Shown: piece after piece, positions 6,880 through 13,977 of the stretch
How positions within the stretch are numbered: the first letter of the stretch is position 1
How the letters are laid out: the number at the start of each line of letters is the position of its first letter
NCBI GenBank assembly: GCA_023136145.1
Contig: JAGLRU010000270.1
Coordinates: 1-14,061, forward strand
Direction: 5' to 3'
From: Alphaproteobacteria bacterium
GTDB taxonomy: Bacteria; Pseudomonadota; Alphaproteobacteria; Micavibrionales; UBA2020
DNA: 14,061 bases
The notes under the pieces: model-generated
What the model saw: only the letters and a program-made list of their open reading frames with translations
Databases searched by the model: none
What the model was told of the DNA's origin: nothing
Position numbers and translations under genes: made by a program

Positions 6880-8108
6880 TCGAGGGATTCATGTATGGTG
6901 TCATAGATGTTCTTTAAGTCGTCTTCTGTTATGCAGTAGGGCGGGAGGATGTAAATTGTGTTGCCAAGTGGGCGCAACAAAATATCGCGCTCCAGAAAAA
7001 ATTTATAGAGAACGGAGCCGAGATCGGAGAAATATCCGCTATCGTTTGTAACAATATCCATCGCGGCGATGGTTCCGGCTTGCCGGACTCCCATCACGTC
7101 ATCTCGCTCGGCAAAGCTGGTCAGGTGTTTTTTGTGTTCTTCCGCGATAAGCTTGATACGTTCCATGACGGGTTCTTTCTCCCATATTTCCAAGTTTGCC
7201 TCTGCTGCTGCACACGCTAGTGGATTGGCTGTGTAGGAGGATGAGTGAAAGAAGGTCTTGCGGCGGTCGGGAGCGTAAAAAGCATCGTAAATTTTAGGTA
7301 CGCATAGCGTTGCTGCCAGAGGTAGAAAGCCTCCCGTGATTCCTTTCGACATGCAGAGAATATCCGGCTCGATTTTTGCCTGTTCACAGGCGAACATGGT
7401 TCCCGTCCGTCCCCAGCCCGTCATAACTTCGTCGGCGATCAGAAGAACGCCGTGTTTGCGGCACAAGTCGCAAAGGCTTTTCAGTAGGTCGGCGGAATAC
7501 ATCAGCATCCCCCCCGCGCCTAGAACCATCGGCTCGAACACAAATGCTGCATAACCTTCCGGATCTGCGATTAGCTCGCGTTCCAGAGCTTCCAGCGTAC
7601 CTTCAGGGAAAGGAAGGTGCGTGACATCGAACAGGAAATCTTCGTAGATGTCGCTAAACTCTCCACGCGCTCCAAGTGCCATCGAGCCGAAAGTATCTCC
7701 GTGATAGCAGTGTTCGAGTGCTAGAATGCGCTTGCGTGGCTTTCCTGAGTGATGATGAAAACCAATCGCCATTTTTAGTCCGACTTCAACGCAAATAGAA
7801 CCGCTATCCGAGAAAAAAACATGTTCGAGACCCTTTGGTGTAATCTTTACCAGCTTTTCCGCCAGTACTTCAGCAGGATCGTGCGTAAATCCGGCGAAAA
7901 TTATCTGATCTAGTTTCGCTGCTTGTTCCTGAACTGCTTTTACAATATGTGGGTGACAGTGACCATGCGTGTTTACCCACCACGAGGAAATTGCATCGAG
8001 GATTTTCCGTTCGTCTTTTGTGTAAAAATACGCTCCCTCTGTCCGTGCGACGGAAATAGGAGGCTCTGCTAGAGCGTGCTGAGTGAATGGGTGCCAGATT
8101 TTAGACAT
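6855..8108 (-). CDS. bioA: Adenosylmethionine-8-amino-7-oxononanoate aminotransferase (BioA)
   Basis: The 417-residue PLP enzyme converts 7-keto-8-aminopelargonate (KAPA) to diaminopelargonate, using S-adenosylmethionine as amino donor. It opens with the family signature IWHPFTQ and carries SSWWVNTHGHCHP (41-53). EHCYHGDTFGSMALG binds PLP, the acid residue D226 lies in LLIADEVMTGWGRTG, and the Schiff-base lysine K255 lies in LCMSKGITGGFLPLAAT. HSSSYTANPLACAAA follows. Length is close to the E. coli enzyme. I place the start at 8108: GAGGA lies eight bases upstream, and the preceding in-frame ATG at 8153 would add 15 residues inside bioD without homology. With this start the gene overlaps the bioD stop by eight bases, implying coupled translation. 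Its last codons are the origin of the downstream tandem duplication. Confidence 0.96.
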   Translation of the reverse strand: MSKIWHPFTQHALAEPPISVARTEGAYFYTKDERKILDAISSWWVNTHGHCHPHIVKAVQEQAAKLDQIIFAGFTHDPAEVLAEKLVKITPKGLEHVFFSDSGSICVEVGLKMAIGFHHHSGKPRKRILALEHCYHGDTFGSMALGARGEFSDIYEDFLFDVTHLPFPEGTLEALERELIADPEGYAAFVFEPMVLGAGGMLMYSADLLKSLCDLCRKHGVLLIADEVMTGWGRTGTMFACEQAKIEPDILCMSKGITGGFLPLAATLCVPKIYDAFYAPDRRKTFFHSSSYTANPLACAAAEANLEIWEKEPVMERIKLIAEEHKKHLTSFAERDDVMGVRQAGTIAAMDIVTNDSGYFSDLGSVLYKFFLERDILLRPLGNTIYILPPYCITEDDLKNIYDTIHESLDFIGKLKS

Positions 8109-8733
8109 AAATGAAATCCTCTTTTTTGAAATTTTTGTTAAATGTATCTTCAAGTGATGTTTTTTCCAGTACTTCCAGAAGTGGCAGGTGTCCCAGATTT
8201 TTGATGCCGGAAAAATCCGTAATCGTGCGCATATTGTCTGGATTATCAGAGCCGATAAAAGCGATTCCGAGAATCGGCAATTTCTTGCTTTTCATCGCTT
8301 CAATTGAGAGCAGCGTATGGTTGATTGTTCCCAGAGATGTTCGGGCGCAGAGAATGATGGGTAGGTTCCATTTTTTGAAAACATCAATAAACAATGCCTT
8401 GCGAGAAAGAGGGACCATCAGCCCGCCCGCTCCTTCGATAACAAGAGGGGAAGGGGTGTCAGGAAGTTTTAGGGATTCAATATCAATTTCTTTTCCATCC
8501 AGTTCTGCCGCACGGTGGGGCGATAGGGGGTTCGTTAGAATATACGTTTCTGGAAGAAAATGGTCATCCGGCAGACACGTCAGTTTTTTGACTGTTTGCG
8601 TGTCAGTCATTTCTTCAGTTCCGGCTTGTACTGGTTTCCAGTAGATGCCTTTCAGGGCAAGTGTAAGCATGGCTGCGAATATGGTCTTGCCGATGTCGGT
8701 ATCTGTGCCTGTGATGATATATCTTTTTGTCAT
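8101..8733 (-). CDS. bioD: Dethiobiotin synthetase
   Basis: This 210-residue cytosolic ATPase closes the ureido ring of dethiobiotin from diaminopelargonate, CO2 and ATP. The P-loop is GTDTDIGKT (residues 9-17). The substrate-binding lysine is in WKPVQAGTE (K33). The Mg/ATP-contacting IEGAGGLMVPLS begins at residue 99. LSPHRAAEL, which lines the active site, is near residue 70. Length is slightly short of E. coli BioD but complete. GGAG lies six bases before the ATG. The gene starts 28 bases after the bioF stop and overlaps bioA at its end. It is the third gene of the bioB-F-D-A operon. Confidence 0.96.
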   Translation of the reverse strand: MTKRYIITGTDTDIGKTIFAAMLTLALKGIYWKPVQAGTEEMTDTQTVKKLTCLPDDHFLPETYILTNPLSPHRAAELDGKEIDIESLKLPDTPSPLVIEGAGGLMVPLSRKALFIDVFKKWNLPIILCARTSLGTINHTLLSIEAMKSKKLPILGIAFIGSDNPDNMRTITDFSGIKNLGHLPLLEVLEKTSLEDTFNKNFKKEDFIYV

Positions 8734-8749
8734 TATGCTCCAAACTTAT

Positions 8750-8800
8750 TTGTCATTGAATTCATTGACAAGATTCCTCGTCGCTTTGCTCTGTCGGAAT
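8750..8800. repeat. Palindromic repeat at the bioF-bioD junction, partly inside bioF
   Basis: Two inverted repeats lie side by side. Bases 8750-8771 form an almost perfect palindrome centred on GAATTC, with arms TTGTCA/TGACAA and only T:T mismatches. Bases 8773-8800 run from ATTCC to GGAAT around a CGTCGCTTTGCTCTG core. This resembles the 'ATTCCTCG...CGGAATGAC' intergenic repeat seen in many proteobacterial genomes. The bioF stop lies inside the first palindrome, and the repeat encodes the end of BioF. It may also form a hairpin in the operon mRNA. Confidence 0.55.
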
Positions 8801-9907
8801 GACATCATGGGAGTTCAGAAGCGTTGTCAAACACTCCGCCAAAGTGTCCAGAGTTTTTTCGTCAAGCCCTGTATTAAGCGAAAGGCGCAGTCGTGCCGTT
8901 CCTTCCGGCACAGTTGGTGGGCGGATGGCACGAATGTCGAAGCCGGCGTTCTGTAATTCAGCTGCGATTTCCAGCGTTAGTTTATCATCGCCCAGAATAA
9001 CCGGAATAATCTGTGTTGCGGAAGCGGGGACGGGCAGAACCTTATTAGCATGATCGCGCAAAGCTATCAGATGTTTACGGCGTTCCGGTTCTTCATCGAC
9101 CAGTTTTAAGGCGCGGTGAAGCAGTGCTGCCTGTACTGGTGGTGGCGCGGTTGAATAAATAAAAGGACGAGCCTTGTTGATAAGATAATCAATGATTTCC
9201 GCTGGAGCAGTAACTAGACCTCCAGCCACTCCAAGTGCTTTGCTGCCTGTGTGTAGGGTGACTCTGTGCTCTTTTGGCAGACTTTCTGCTACGCCGCGCC
9301 CGGAAGCTCCGAAAATTCCTGTGGCATGAGCTTCGTCAACGATCAGATAAGCGTCATACTTCAAGCACAACTCATGGAAGTCAGATAAAGGCGCAATATC
9401 CCCTTCCATGCTGTAGACGGATTCGATTGCCAGCCACAGATATTCCGCTTTTTCCCGTGCGCTTCGTAGAGCATCTTCGCAGTCGTTCAGGTCGTTATGC
9501 TGGAATTTGATGGCGTGGGCAAAAGACCCTTTGATTCCATCTCGTACGCTCGCATGAATTAGTGAATCATAAACGACAATATCGCGACGCTCCGGCAGTG
9601 TTGTGAAAAGTGCGTGGTTGGCTTGAAATCCGGTGGCGAAATACAGTGCTTTCTCCGCACCGAAAAACTGAGCTGCAAAACACTCCAGCTTTTCGTGAGC
9701 CGGATGGTTGCCATGCAGTAACCGTGAGCCTCCAGAACCAATAACGCCGCCTTGTTCTGCCCACTCCAGCATCGTCTGTCTCAGTGCTGGATGTTCAGCA
9801 AGCTTTAGATAATCATTCGAGGAAAAATCAATTCCACCCGACGGACGAAGAGACCTGCGACGGTTTTCAATTTCAAGCTGTTGTAGAGCACCTGCAAACC
9901 GAGTCAT
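8762..9907 (-). CDS. bioF: 8-amino-7-oxononanoate synthase (KAPA synthase)
   Basis: This 381-residue PLP enzyme of the alpha-oxoamine synthase family condenses pimeloyl-ACP (or -CoA) with alanine to give KAPA. Visible signatures: FSSNDYLKLAEHP (28-40), GSGGSRLLHGNHPAHEKLE (57-75), the cofactor-stacking H118 region DSLIHASVRDG, DEAHATGIFGASGRG (191-204, D191 and H194), and the Schiff-base lysine K223 in HTGSKALGVAGG. The start at 9907 is inside the end of bioB (35-base overlap), with a GGAG/AAGGA purine tract 9-16 bases upstream. The normal family end is near LTTLL. The last 14 residues (DVIPTEQSDEESCQ) are encoded by a palindromic repeat and are probably a neutral addition. Confidence 0.96.
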   Translation of the reverse strand: MTRFAGALQQLEIENRRRSLRPSGGIDFSSNDYLKLAEHPALRQTMLEWAEQGGVIGSGGSRLLHGNHPAHEKLECFAAQFFGAEKALYFATGFQANHALFTTLPERRDIVVYDSLIHASVRDGIKGSFAHAIKFQHNDLNDCEDALRSAREKAEYLWLAIESVYSMEGDIAPLSDFHELCLKYDAYLIVDEAHATGIFGASGRGVAESLPKEHRVTLHTGSKALGVAGGLVTAPAEIIDYLINKARPFIYSTAPPPVQAALLHRALKLVDEEPERRKHLIALRDHANKVLPVPASATQIIPVILGDDKLTLEIAAELQNAGFDIRAIRPPTVPEGTARLRLSLNTGLDEKTLDTLAECLTTLLNSHDVIPTEQSDEESCQ

Positions 9908-10877
9908 GGTGTGAATCCTTCTCCGGTGGGCGCGGTGTGAGTCCTAGAGCTTTCATCATCTCTGAGTCTTCGTTCCACTGCGGGTTAGGTGTGGTCAGTA
10001 GTTTTTCGCCGGTGAAAATGGAATTGGCACCAGCCATTATCGCCAAAGCTTGCGCTTCACGGCTCAGGGAAAGCCGTCCGGCGGAAAGGCGCACCATAGC
10101 TTTTGGCATTAAGATGCGAGCGACAGCAATAGTTCTGATCCATTCAAATATATCAATTGGTGGAGCATCTTGCAAAGGAGTTCCGTCAACAGGCACAAGA
10201 GCGTTGATAGGCACAGATTCGGGCTGAGGATCGAGGCTTGCCAGCGTGTGCAGCATACTGATTCGATCCTCCCGACTTTCCCCCATCCCAATAATACCTC
10301 CGCAGCATAATGAAATCCCTGCCTTTGCGACGTTGGCTATGGTGTCCAGACGATCTTGATAAGTGCGGGTGGTGACGACGTTTGTATAATGCTCTTTGGA
10401 CGTGTCAAGATTGTGGTTATAAGCAGTAAGTCCTGCTTCTTTCAGCTTCTTCGCTTGATTTTCCGTTAGCATTCCTAATGTGCAGCAGGCCTCCATTCCC
10501 ATCGCTCTCACGCCTTTGACCATATCTAGCACACGGTTGAATCCGCGTCCGTCTTTGATTTCGCGTGTCGCAGCACCCATGCAAAAACGTGTAGAACCAG
10601 AATTTTTGGCGGCACGGGCGGCAGTTAGGACATCATCCACCCCCATCAGAGGCTTCCGCTCCACCTTCGCTTTGTTGTGGATGGATTGGGAGCAATATTT
10701 GCAATCTTCCGTGCAACCACCAGTCTTGATGGAGAGCAGGGTGCAAAGCTGCACTTCTCCTGGCGTGTGATAATTACGATGCGTCCCTGCTGCCTCGAAA
10801 ACGAGGTCAAGCAAAGGACGATCATAAATACCATTGATCTCTTCTAGAGACCAAATTTTTGTAGGATGCTTTTTCAT
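9873..10877 (-). CDS. bioB: Biotin synthase (radical SAM)
   Basis: This 334-residue radical-SAM enzyme inserts sulfur into dethiobiotin to make biotin. The [4Fe-4S] motif is GGCTEDCKYCSQS (C55, C59, C62). Candidate ligands of the sacrificial [2Fe-2S] cluster are C99 (STRFCMGAA), C131 (MEACCTLG) and C191 (SLCCGGIIGMGE), with an arginine in VRLSAGR (262-268). YNHNLDTS and ESVPINALVPVDGTPL are also typical. It is the first gene of the bioB-F-D-A operon, and its final codons overlap bioF. A TGA lies directly before the ATG, so no upstream start in this frame is possible. There is no ribosome-binding site, and the likely promoter is very close, so translation may be leaderless. Confidence 0.97.
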   Translation of the reverse strand: MKKHPTKIWSLEEINGIYDRPLLDLVFEAAGTHRNYHTPGEVQLCTLLSIKTGGCTEDCKYCSQSIHNKAKVERKPLMGVDDVLTAARAAKNSGSTRFCMGAATREIKDGRGFNRVLDMVKGVRAMGMEACCTLGMLTENQAKKLKEAGLTAYNHNLDTSKEHYTNVVTTRTYQDRLDTIANVAKAGISLCCGGIIGMGESREDRISMLHTLASLDPQPESVPINALVPVDGTPLQDAPPIDIFEWIRTIAVARILMPKAMVRLSAGRLSLSREAQALAIMAGANSIFTGEKLLTTPNPQWNEDSEMMKALGLTPRPPEKDSHHDSVCRCSTTA

Positions 10878-10887
10878 TCAGGCACAC

Positions 10888-10915
10888 TCTAAAAGTAAAG
10901 TGCGCGTTCTGTCAA
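10888..10915 (-). promoter_or_regulatory. Probable sigma-70 promoter of the biotin operon
   Basis: On the minus strand a perfect -35 hexamer TTGACA (10915-10910) is followed after 16 bases by TTTAGA (10893-10888) as -10. Transcription would start near 10881, only a few bases before the bioB ATG at 10877. I see no BirA-type or BioR-type operator palindrome around it, so regulation by those routes is not evident. Confidence 0.4.
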
Positions 10916-10921
10916 TCTGAA

Positions 10922-11278
10922 TTACTTAGACATCTTTTTCATCATAGCCATAATTGCAGCAACTACGGTGGATGAGGCTACACCAAACTCACTATCGGAG
11001 CCGAGGGCAAGATCTTCTGTTATGTCTTGCCTGCTATCAACTTTTCTGATGATGTCACCAGCTGCCTTGTGAAAACGAGCATGTTCCGTTTTCATGGTGA
11101 CAAATTCTGGCGTAGAAGAAAACTTGGCTGCTTCTGCAGAGTGAATCCATTGTCCCATCTCGCATTTGTCGTCACAGCTAACAACATCGGCTTTCAAGGA
11201 ACCGTCTGGTTTTTTAAGATAAGAAGTGAGTTTCAATTTCCATCCACGGTGTACATTAATTGCTTCACCAAACTTCAT
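10922..11278 (-). CDS. Stand-alone CZB (chemoreceptor zinc-binding) domain protein
   Basis: The 118-residue cytosolic protein is essentially one CZB domain. The His-Cys-His-His zinc ligand pattern is visible: H10 with W13 (INVHRGWK), C39 in DDKCEMGQWI, and H66 and H70 in TEHARFHKAAG. CZB domains bind zinc tightly and usually sit at the end of chemoreceptors or diguanylate cyclases, where zinc or oxidants change signalling. Here no receptor or output domain is attached. The end (ASSTVVAAIMAMMKKMSK) is a short Ala/Met-rich helix that could mediate assembly. GGGAG lies seven bases before the ATG, supporting the start. It is transcribed toward bioB, with 44 bases between, and could read through into the biotin operon. 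Partner proteins are not in the window. Confidence 0.87.
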   Translation of the reverse strand: MKFGEAINVHRGWKLKLTSYLKKPDGSLKADVVSCDDKCEMGQWIHSAEAAKFSSTPEFVTMKTEHARFHKAAGDIIRKVDSRQDITEDLALGSDSEFGVASSTVVAAIMAMMKKMSK

Positions 11279-11499
11279 TTTAATCTCCCATTTTTAAGTT
11301 TGTTTCAACATAGAGTTGCATTGTGTGATTTTTTCTCTGACCTGTCTATTATCAATTTTTCCATTCCGATATTACAGGACAAAGTTATGAAACAGATTTT
11401 ATAAGATTTGCTGTTCATCTGTAGTATTGTGTGACGAAAAATTTAGGATTGTGTTAATTTTGGTGATGATATGTGCTGTGCAGAAAAGGATTTTAAATT

Positions 11500-11751
11500 A
11501 TGACTAAAGCGAATTCTGAGAATCTCAGTTTTGAGGATTCTTTGTCAGAGTTGGAAAAGATCGTACGCCAGCTAGAATCGGGGGAAGCGGATTTAAAGTC
11601 GTCCATTGATTCCTATGAGCGCGGTATGGTGCTTAAAAAACTTTGTGAGAGCAAATTGAAGGAGGCTCAAGCTAAAATTGAGAAAATTACCGTATCCGCA
11701 GATGGTAAGGCGACAACCGAGTCTTTTCGTCTCTCTGACCAGAAGAGCTAG
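11500..11751 (+). CDS. xseB: Exodeoxyribonuclease VII small subunit
   Basis: The 83-residue XseB binds several copies to the large subunit XseA to form the single-strand-specific exonuclease VII used in DNA repair. The family core is clear: LSFEDSLSELEKIVRQLESGE at about 8-28, then a SIDSYERGMVLKKLCESKLKEAQAKIEKI helix pair. Length is typical. AAAGGA lies about ten bases before the ATG. In many alphaproteobacteria xseB is followed by an ispA-type gene. Here it stands alone between a divergent CZB gene and the convergent dnaQ. Confidence 0.95.
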   Translation: MTKANSENLSFEDSLSELEKIVRQLESGEADLKSSIDSYERGMVLKKLCESKLKEAQAKIEKITVSADGKATTESFRLSDQKS

Positions 11752-11779
11752 GGATGTAACAGTGGCAAAGTTTAAGCTT

Positions 11780-12460
11780 CTACCGCCACAAGGAGTTTTT
11801 GATTTCGTCTAGCAGGGCTTTATGTGCTTCCAGTTCTTCCGTTTTGGGAGGGAAGGCACGGACGGGGCGTTTCTGACGCTTGATACGGGCATTCAGTTTT
11901 TGTGACTGCTGGGTAGCGAGTTCGCTTCCGAGACCGAGTCCATGTTGCCGTCCGCCTATCAGTTCCAGATATACTTCAGACAGAAGTTCGACATCAAGCA
12001 GTGCGCCGTGGATACTGCGCTCCGAGTTGTCGATTTTGAAACGGCGACAGAGTGCGTCGAGGTTGGCTGGTTGTCCGGGAAATTTTTGCCGCGCTATGGG
12101 CAGTGTATCTATCACCCTGTCCATCATCAGAGGTTTGAATCCGGCGGTTTTTAACTCTGCATTGATAAATTTCATGTCGAATTCGGCATTGTGGATGACC
12201 AACGTATCATCGCCGATAAACTCAAGAAAAGCGTCTATTTTTTCAGTAAAAAGCGGATGATCCTTGAGGAATTCTGTTGTCAAGCCATGTACGCGCACTG
12301 CTTCCGGTGGGACATCCCGCAGCGGGTTTAGGTATGTCTGGAACACCTTCCCGGTCGGTAGGTGGTTAACTAGCTCCAGACAACCGATTTCGACCATCCG
12401 GTGGCCTTCAGCGGGTTCGAGACCAGTGGTTTCTGTATCTAGGACTATTTCTCGTGACAT
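11780..12460 (-). CDS. dnaQ: DNA polymerase III epsilon subunit (3'-5' proofreading exonuclease)
   Basis: This 226-residue DEDDh exonuclease proofreads for DNA polymerase III. Metal-binding residues are D8 and E10 (REIVLDTETTGL), D95 (HNAEFDMKF) and D156, with the general base H151 in SIHGALLDVELL. The exonuclease domain covers about 1-170. After a Gly-rich GGRQHGLGLG link, the basic tail carries RIKRQKRPVRAFPP, close to the segment used to bind the polymerase alpha subunit. Length is usual for alphaproteobacteria. It is the last gene of the aroE-coaE-dnaQ run, 27 bases after coaE. Its only nearby ribosome-binding site, AAAGG, is spaced rather far (about 15 bases) from the ATG. Confidence 0.95.
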   Translation of the reverse strand: MSREIVLDTETTGLEPAEGHRMVEIGCLELVNHLPTGKVFQTYLNPLRDVPPEAVRVHGLTTEFLKDHPLFTEKIDAFLEFIGDDTLVIHNAEFDMKFINAELKTAGFKPLMMDRVIDTLPIARQKFPGQPANLDALCRRFKIDNSERSIHGALLDVELLSEVYLELIGGRQHGLGLGSELATQQSQKLNARIKRQKRPVRAFPPKTEELEAHKALLDEIKNSLWR

Positions 12461-12487
12461 GGTTATGTTTTAGCACCTTTTTCAATT

Positions 12488-13105
12488 TTAATTTTGAATA
12501 TTTTTTATACTCAGCATTTCGACAATTTGCACAAGCTGCTCATGTATATCATCGAAACCTTTACCAGTATCAACCACATAATACGCCCGCTTGCATTTTT
12601 CCGCGTCCGAAAGCTGCTCCGCTACGATTCGGTCGAATTTTTCGGAAGTCATATTCGGGCGTTCCAGCACACGACGACGCTGGATTTCCGGTGGAGCCGA
12701 GACGCACAGTGTGACATCAACTCGCTTTTCCAATCCAGTTTCAAAAAGCAGAGGAATGTCGAGTGCGATGATCTGGTGATTTTTCTTTTTCATCAACTCA
12801 ATAAAGGAATTGCTATCCTTCCATACCATTGGGTGCAGAATTTCTTCCAGTGTTTTCTTTTTTTGGTTGTCGGTGAATACATTTTTTCCAAGTATCTGGC
12901 GGTCGATATAAGATTCTCCTAATTCATTCGTTTTGACAGCATCTGGAAATTTTTTTCCGACTGCGGACACGGCTTTTCCGTTTGGTGCCAAAAGATCATG
13001 GACGGTTGCATCTGAGTCATGAACTGGAATGCCAATATCGCGCAGCATCTCAGATGCCGTTGATTTCCCCATCCCGATGGAGCCTGTTAGACCGATGACG
13101 ATCAA
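12488..13105 (-). CDS. coaE: Dephospho-CoA kinase, probable TTG start
   Basis: The 205-residue kinase phosphorylates dephospho-CoA at the 3' hydroxyl in the last step of CoA synthesis. The P-loop GLTGSIGMGKST lies at residues 5-16. The CoA-domain acid is in IPVHDSDATVHDLL (D30/D32). LDIPLLFETGLEKRVD and RVLERPNMTSEKFDRIVAEQ form the lid region. The frame starts at a TTG (13105-13103) that overlaps the aroE stop TGA in TTGA. No ATG or GTG lies before the P-loop in this frame. AGAAGG six bases upstream supports the TTG. The gene is translationally coupled to aroE and precedes dnaQ, as in many alphaproteobacteria. Confidence 0.95.
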   Translation of the reverse strand: MIVIGLTGSIGMGKSTASEMLRDIGIPVHDSDATVHDLLAPNGKAVSAVGKKFPDAVKTNELGESYIDRQILGKNVFTDNQKKKTLEEILHPMVWKDSNSFIELMKKKNHQIIALDIPLLFETGLEKRVDVTLCVSAPPEIQRRRVLERPNMTSEKFDRIVAEQLSDAEKCKRAYYVVDTGKGFDDIHEQLVQIVEMLSIKNIQN

Positions 13106-13938
13106 GTGATACCTTCTTTCATTTTATTATAAAGCTCCGGCGTGACGGCGGGATCTACTCCGAACCAGTGCTGAAATCCTAGTCTGCCTTGATGGAGAAG
13201 CATTGGCAATCCTTCGGTCACCGGATTTCCGCGCTGAAGTGCATCCGAGAGCAGATGCGTTGTTAATGGGCGGTAAACGATATCACAGACTGTCGCTGTT
13301 TTCGGCAGGTTGGAAAGTTCCAGTTCCAGCGGGGGACTGCCTGTCATGCCGAGACTGGTGCAGTTTACCAGTAGTGTTGCCTCTTTTAGCGCGGTGGTGC
13401 GGTCTTCCCAATCGACAATAGTCGTTTCTTTCATCTTAAAGGACGAGAGTACTTTTTCGGCTTTTTCCCGTGTGCGATTGATAAGGACAAATTGCTTCGC
13501 GCCATTGCCGCGCAAGGAGGCGATGATCCCACGCGCCGCGCCTCCAGTGCCGAGAATAACAACGCGCGTACCGTCCCAGTCAGGGTGCTGTGCTTTCAGG
13601 CTTTCCATGAAACCGAAGCCGTCGCTGTTATAGCCGATTTTTTTTCCATCGCGGATAACTACGGTATTAACCGCACCAGACATTAGACAGCTTTCGTCAT
13701 GTTCGTCCATTGAGGAAAGGGCGATTTCCTTGAGTGGTATGGTTAGGTTGCAGCCTGCAAACCCGCGCTCGACAAGAATATCCAGTGCCTGCGGAAGATG
13801 CTCTGGCGTTACGGCCATTGACGTATAGGCTCCATGAATGGCGTGTTTTTTAAGCCAGAATCTGTGTAGCTTCGGTGACAGGGAATGGGAAACGGGGAAG
13901 CCTAACACGCAGGCGTTGATTAGATTTTTATCGTTCAT
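13102..13938 (-). CDS. aroE: Shikimate 5-dehydrogenase (NADP+)
   Basis: The 278-residue enzyme reduces 3-dehydroshikimate to shikimate with NADPH in aromatic amino acid synthesis. The substrate domain has VLGFPVSHSLSPKLHRFW (11-28), the catalytic K70 in CNLTIPLKE, N91 in SGAVNTVV, and D106 in IGYNSDGFGF. The nucleotide domain has the glycine-rich VVILGTGGAARG, NRTREKA for the NADP phosphate, and LVNCTSLGMTG. Length is standard. Only a weak purine tract (AAGAA) precedes the ATG. It is the first gene of the aroE-coaE-dnaQ run. The maf gene that often precedes it in this class is not adjacent: a repeat cluster lies there instead. Confidence 0.96.
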   Translation of the reverse strand: MNDKNLINACVLGFPVSHSLSPKLHRFWLKKHAIHGAYTSMAVTPEHLPQALDILVERGFAGCNLTIPLKEIALSSMDEHDESCLMSGAVNTVVIRDGKKIGYNSDGFGFMESLKAQHPDWDGTRVVILGTGGAARGIIASLRGNGAKQFVLINRTREKAEKVLSSFKMKETTIVDWEDRTTALKEATLLVNCTSLGMTGSPPLELELSNLPKTATVCDIVYRPLTTHLLSDALQRGNPVTEGLPMLLHQGRLGFQHWFGVDPAVTPELYNKMKEGIT

Positions 13939-13977
13939 TTCTTAGGTTCCAGATTTATTTAAAATATCTAAAAACAT

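Noticed and set aside
8109..8153. Longer BioA start at 8153, adding 15 residues
   Set aside because: The extra part lies within bioD, has no family match, and the ATG at 8108 has a well-placed GAGGA and begins with the family opening IWHPFTQ.
8111..8644. Open frame of 177 codons on the plus strand
   Set aside because: It is fully antisense to bioD, with no ribosome-binding site and no recognisable domain. It is a shadow of the real gene.
9784..10227. Open frame of 147 codons on the plus strand
   Set aside because: It runs antisense across the bioB-bioF overlap and has no homology or start signal.
10877..10922. BirA or BioR operator in front of bioB
   Set aside because: I looked for TTGTAAACC/GGTTTACAA and TTATCTATAA-like palindromes and found neither.
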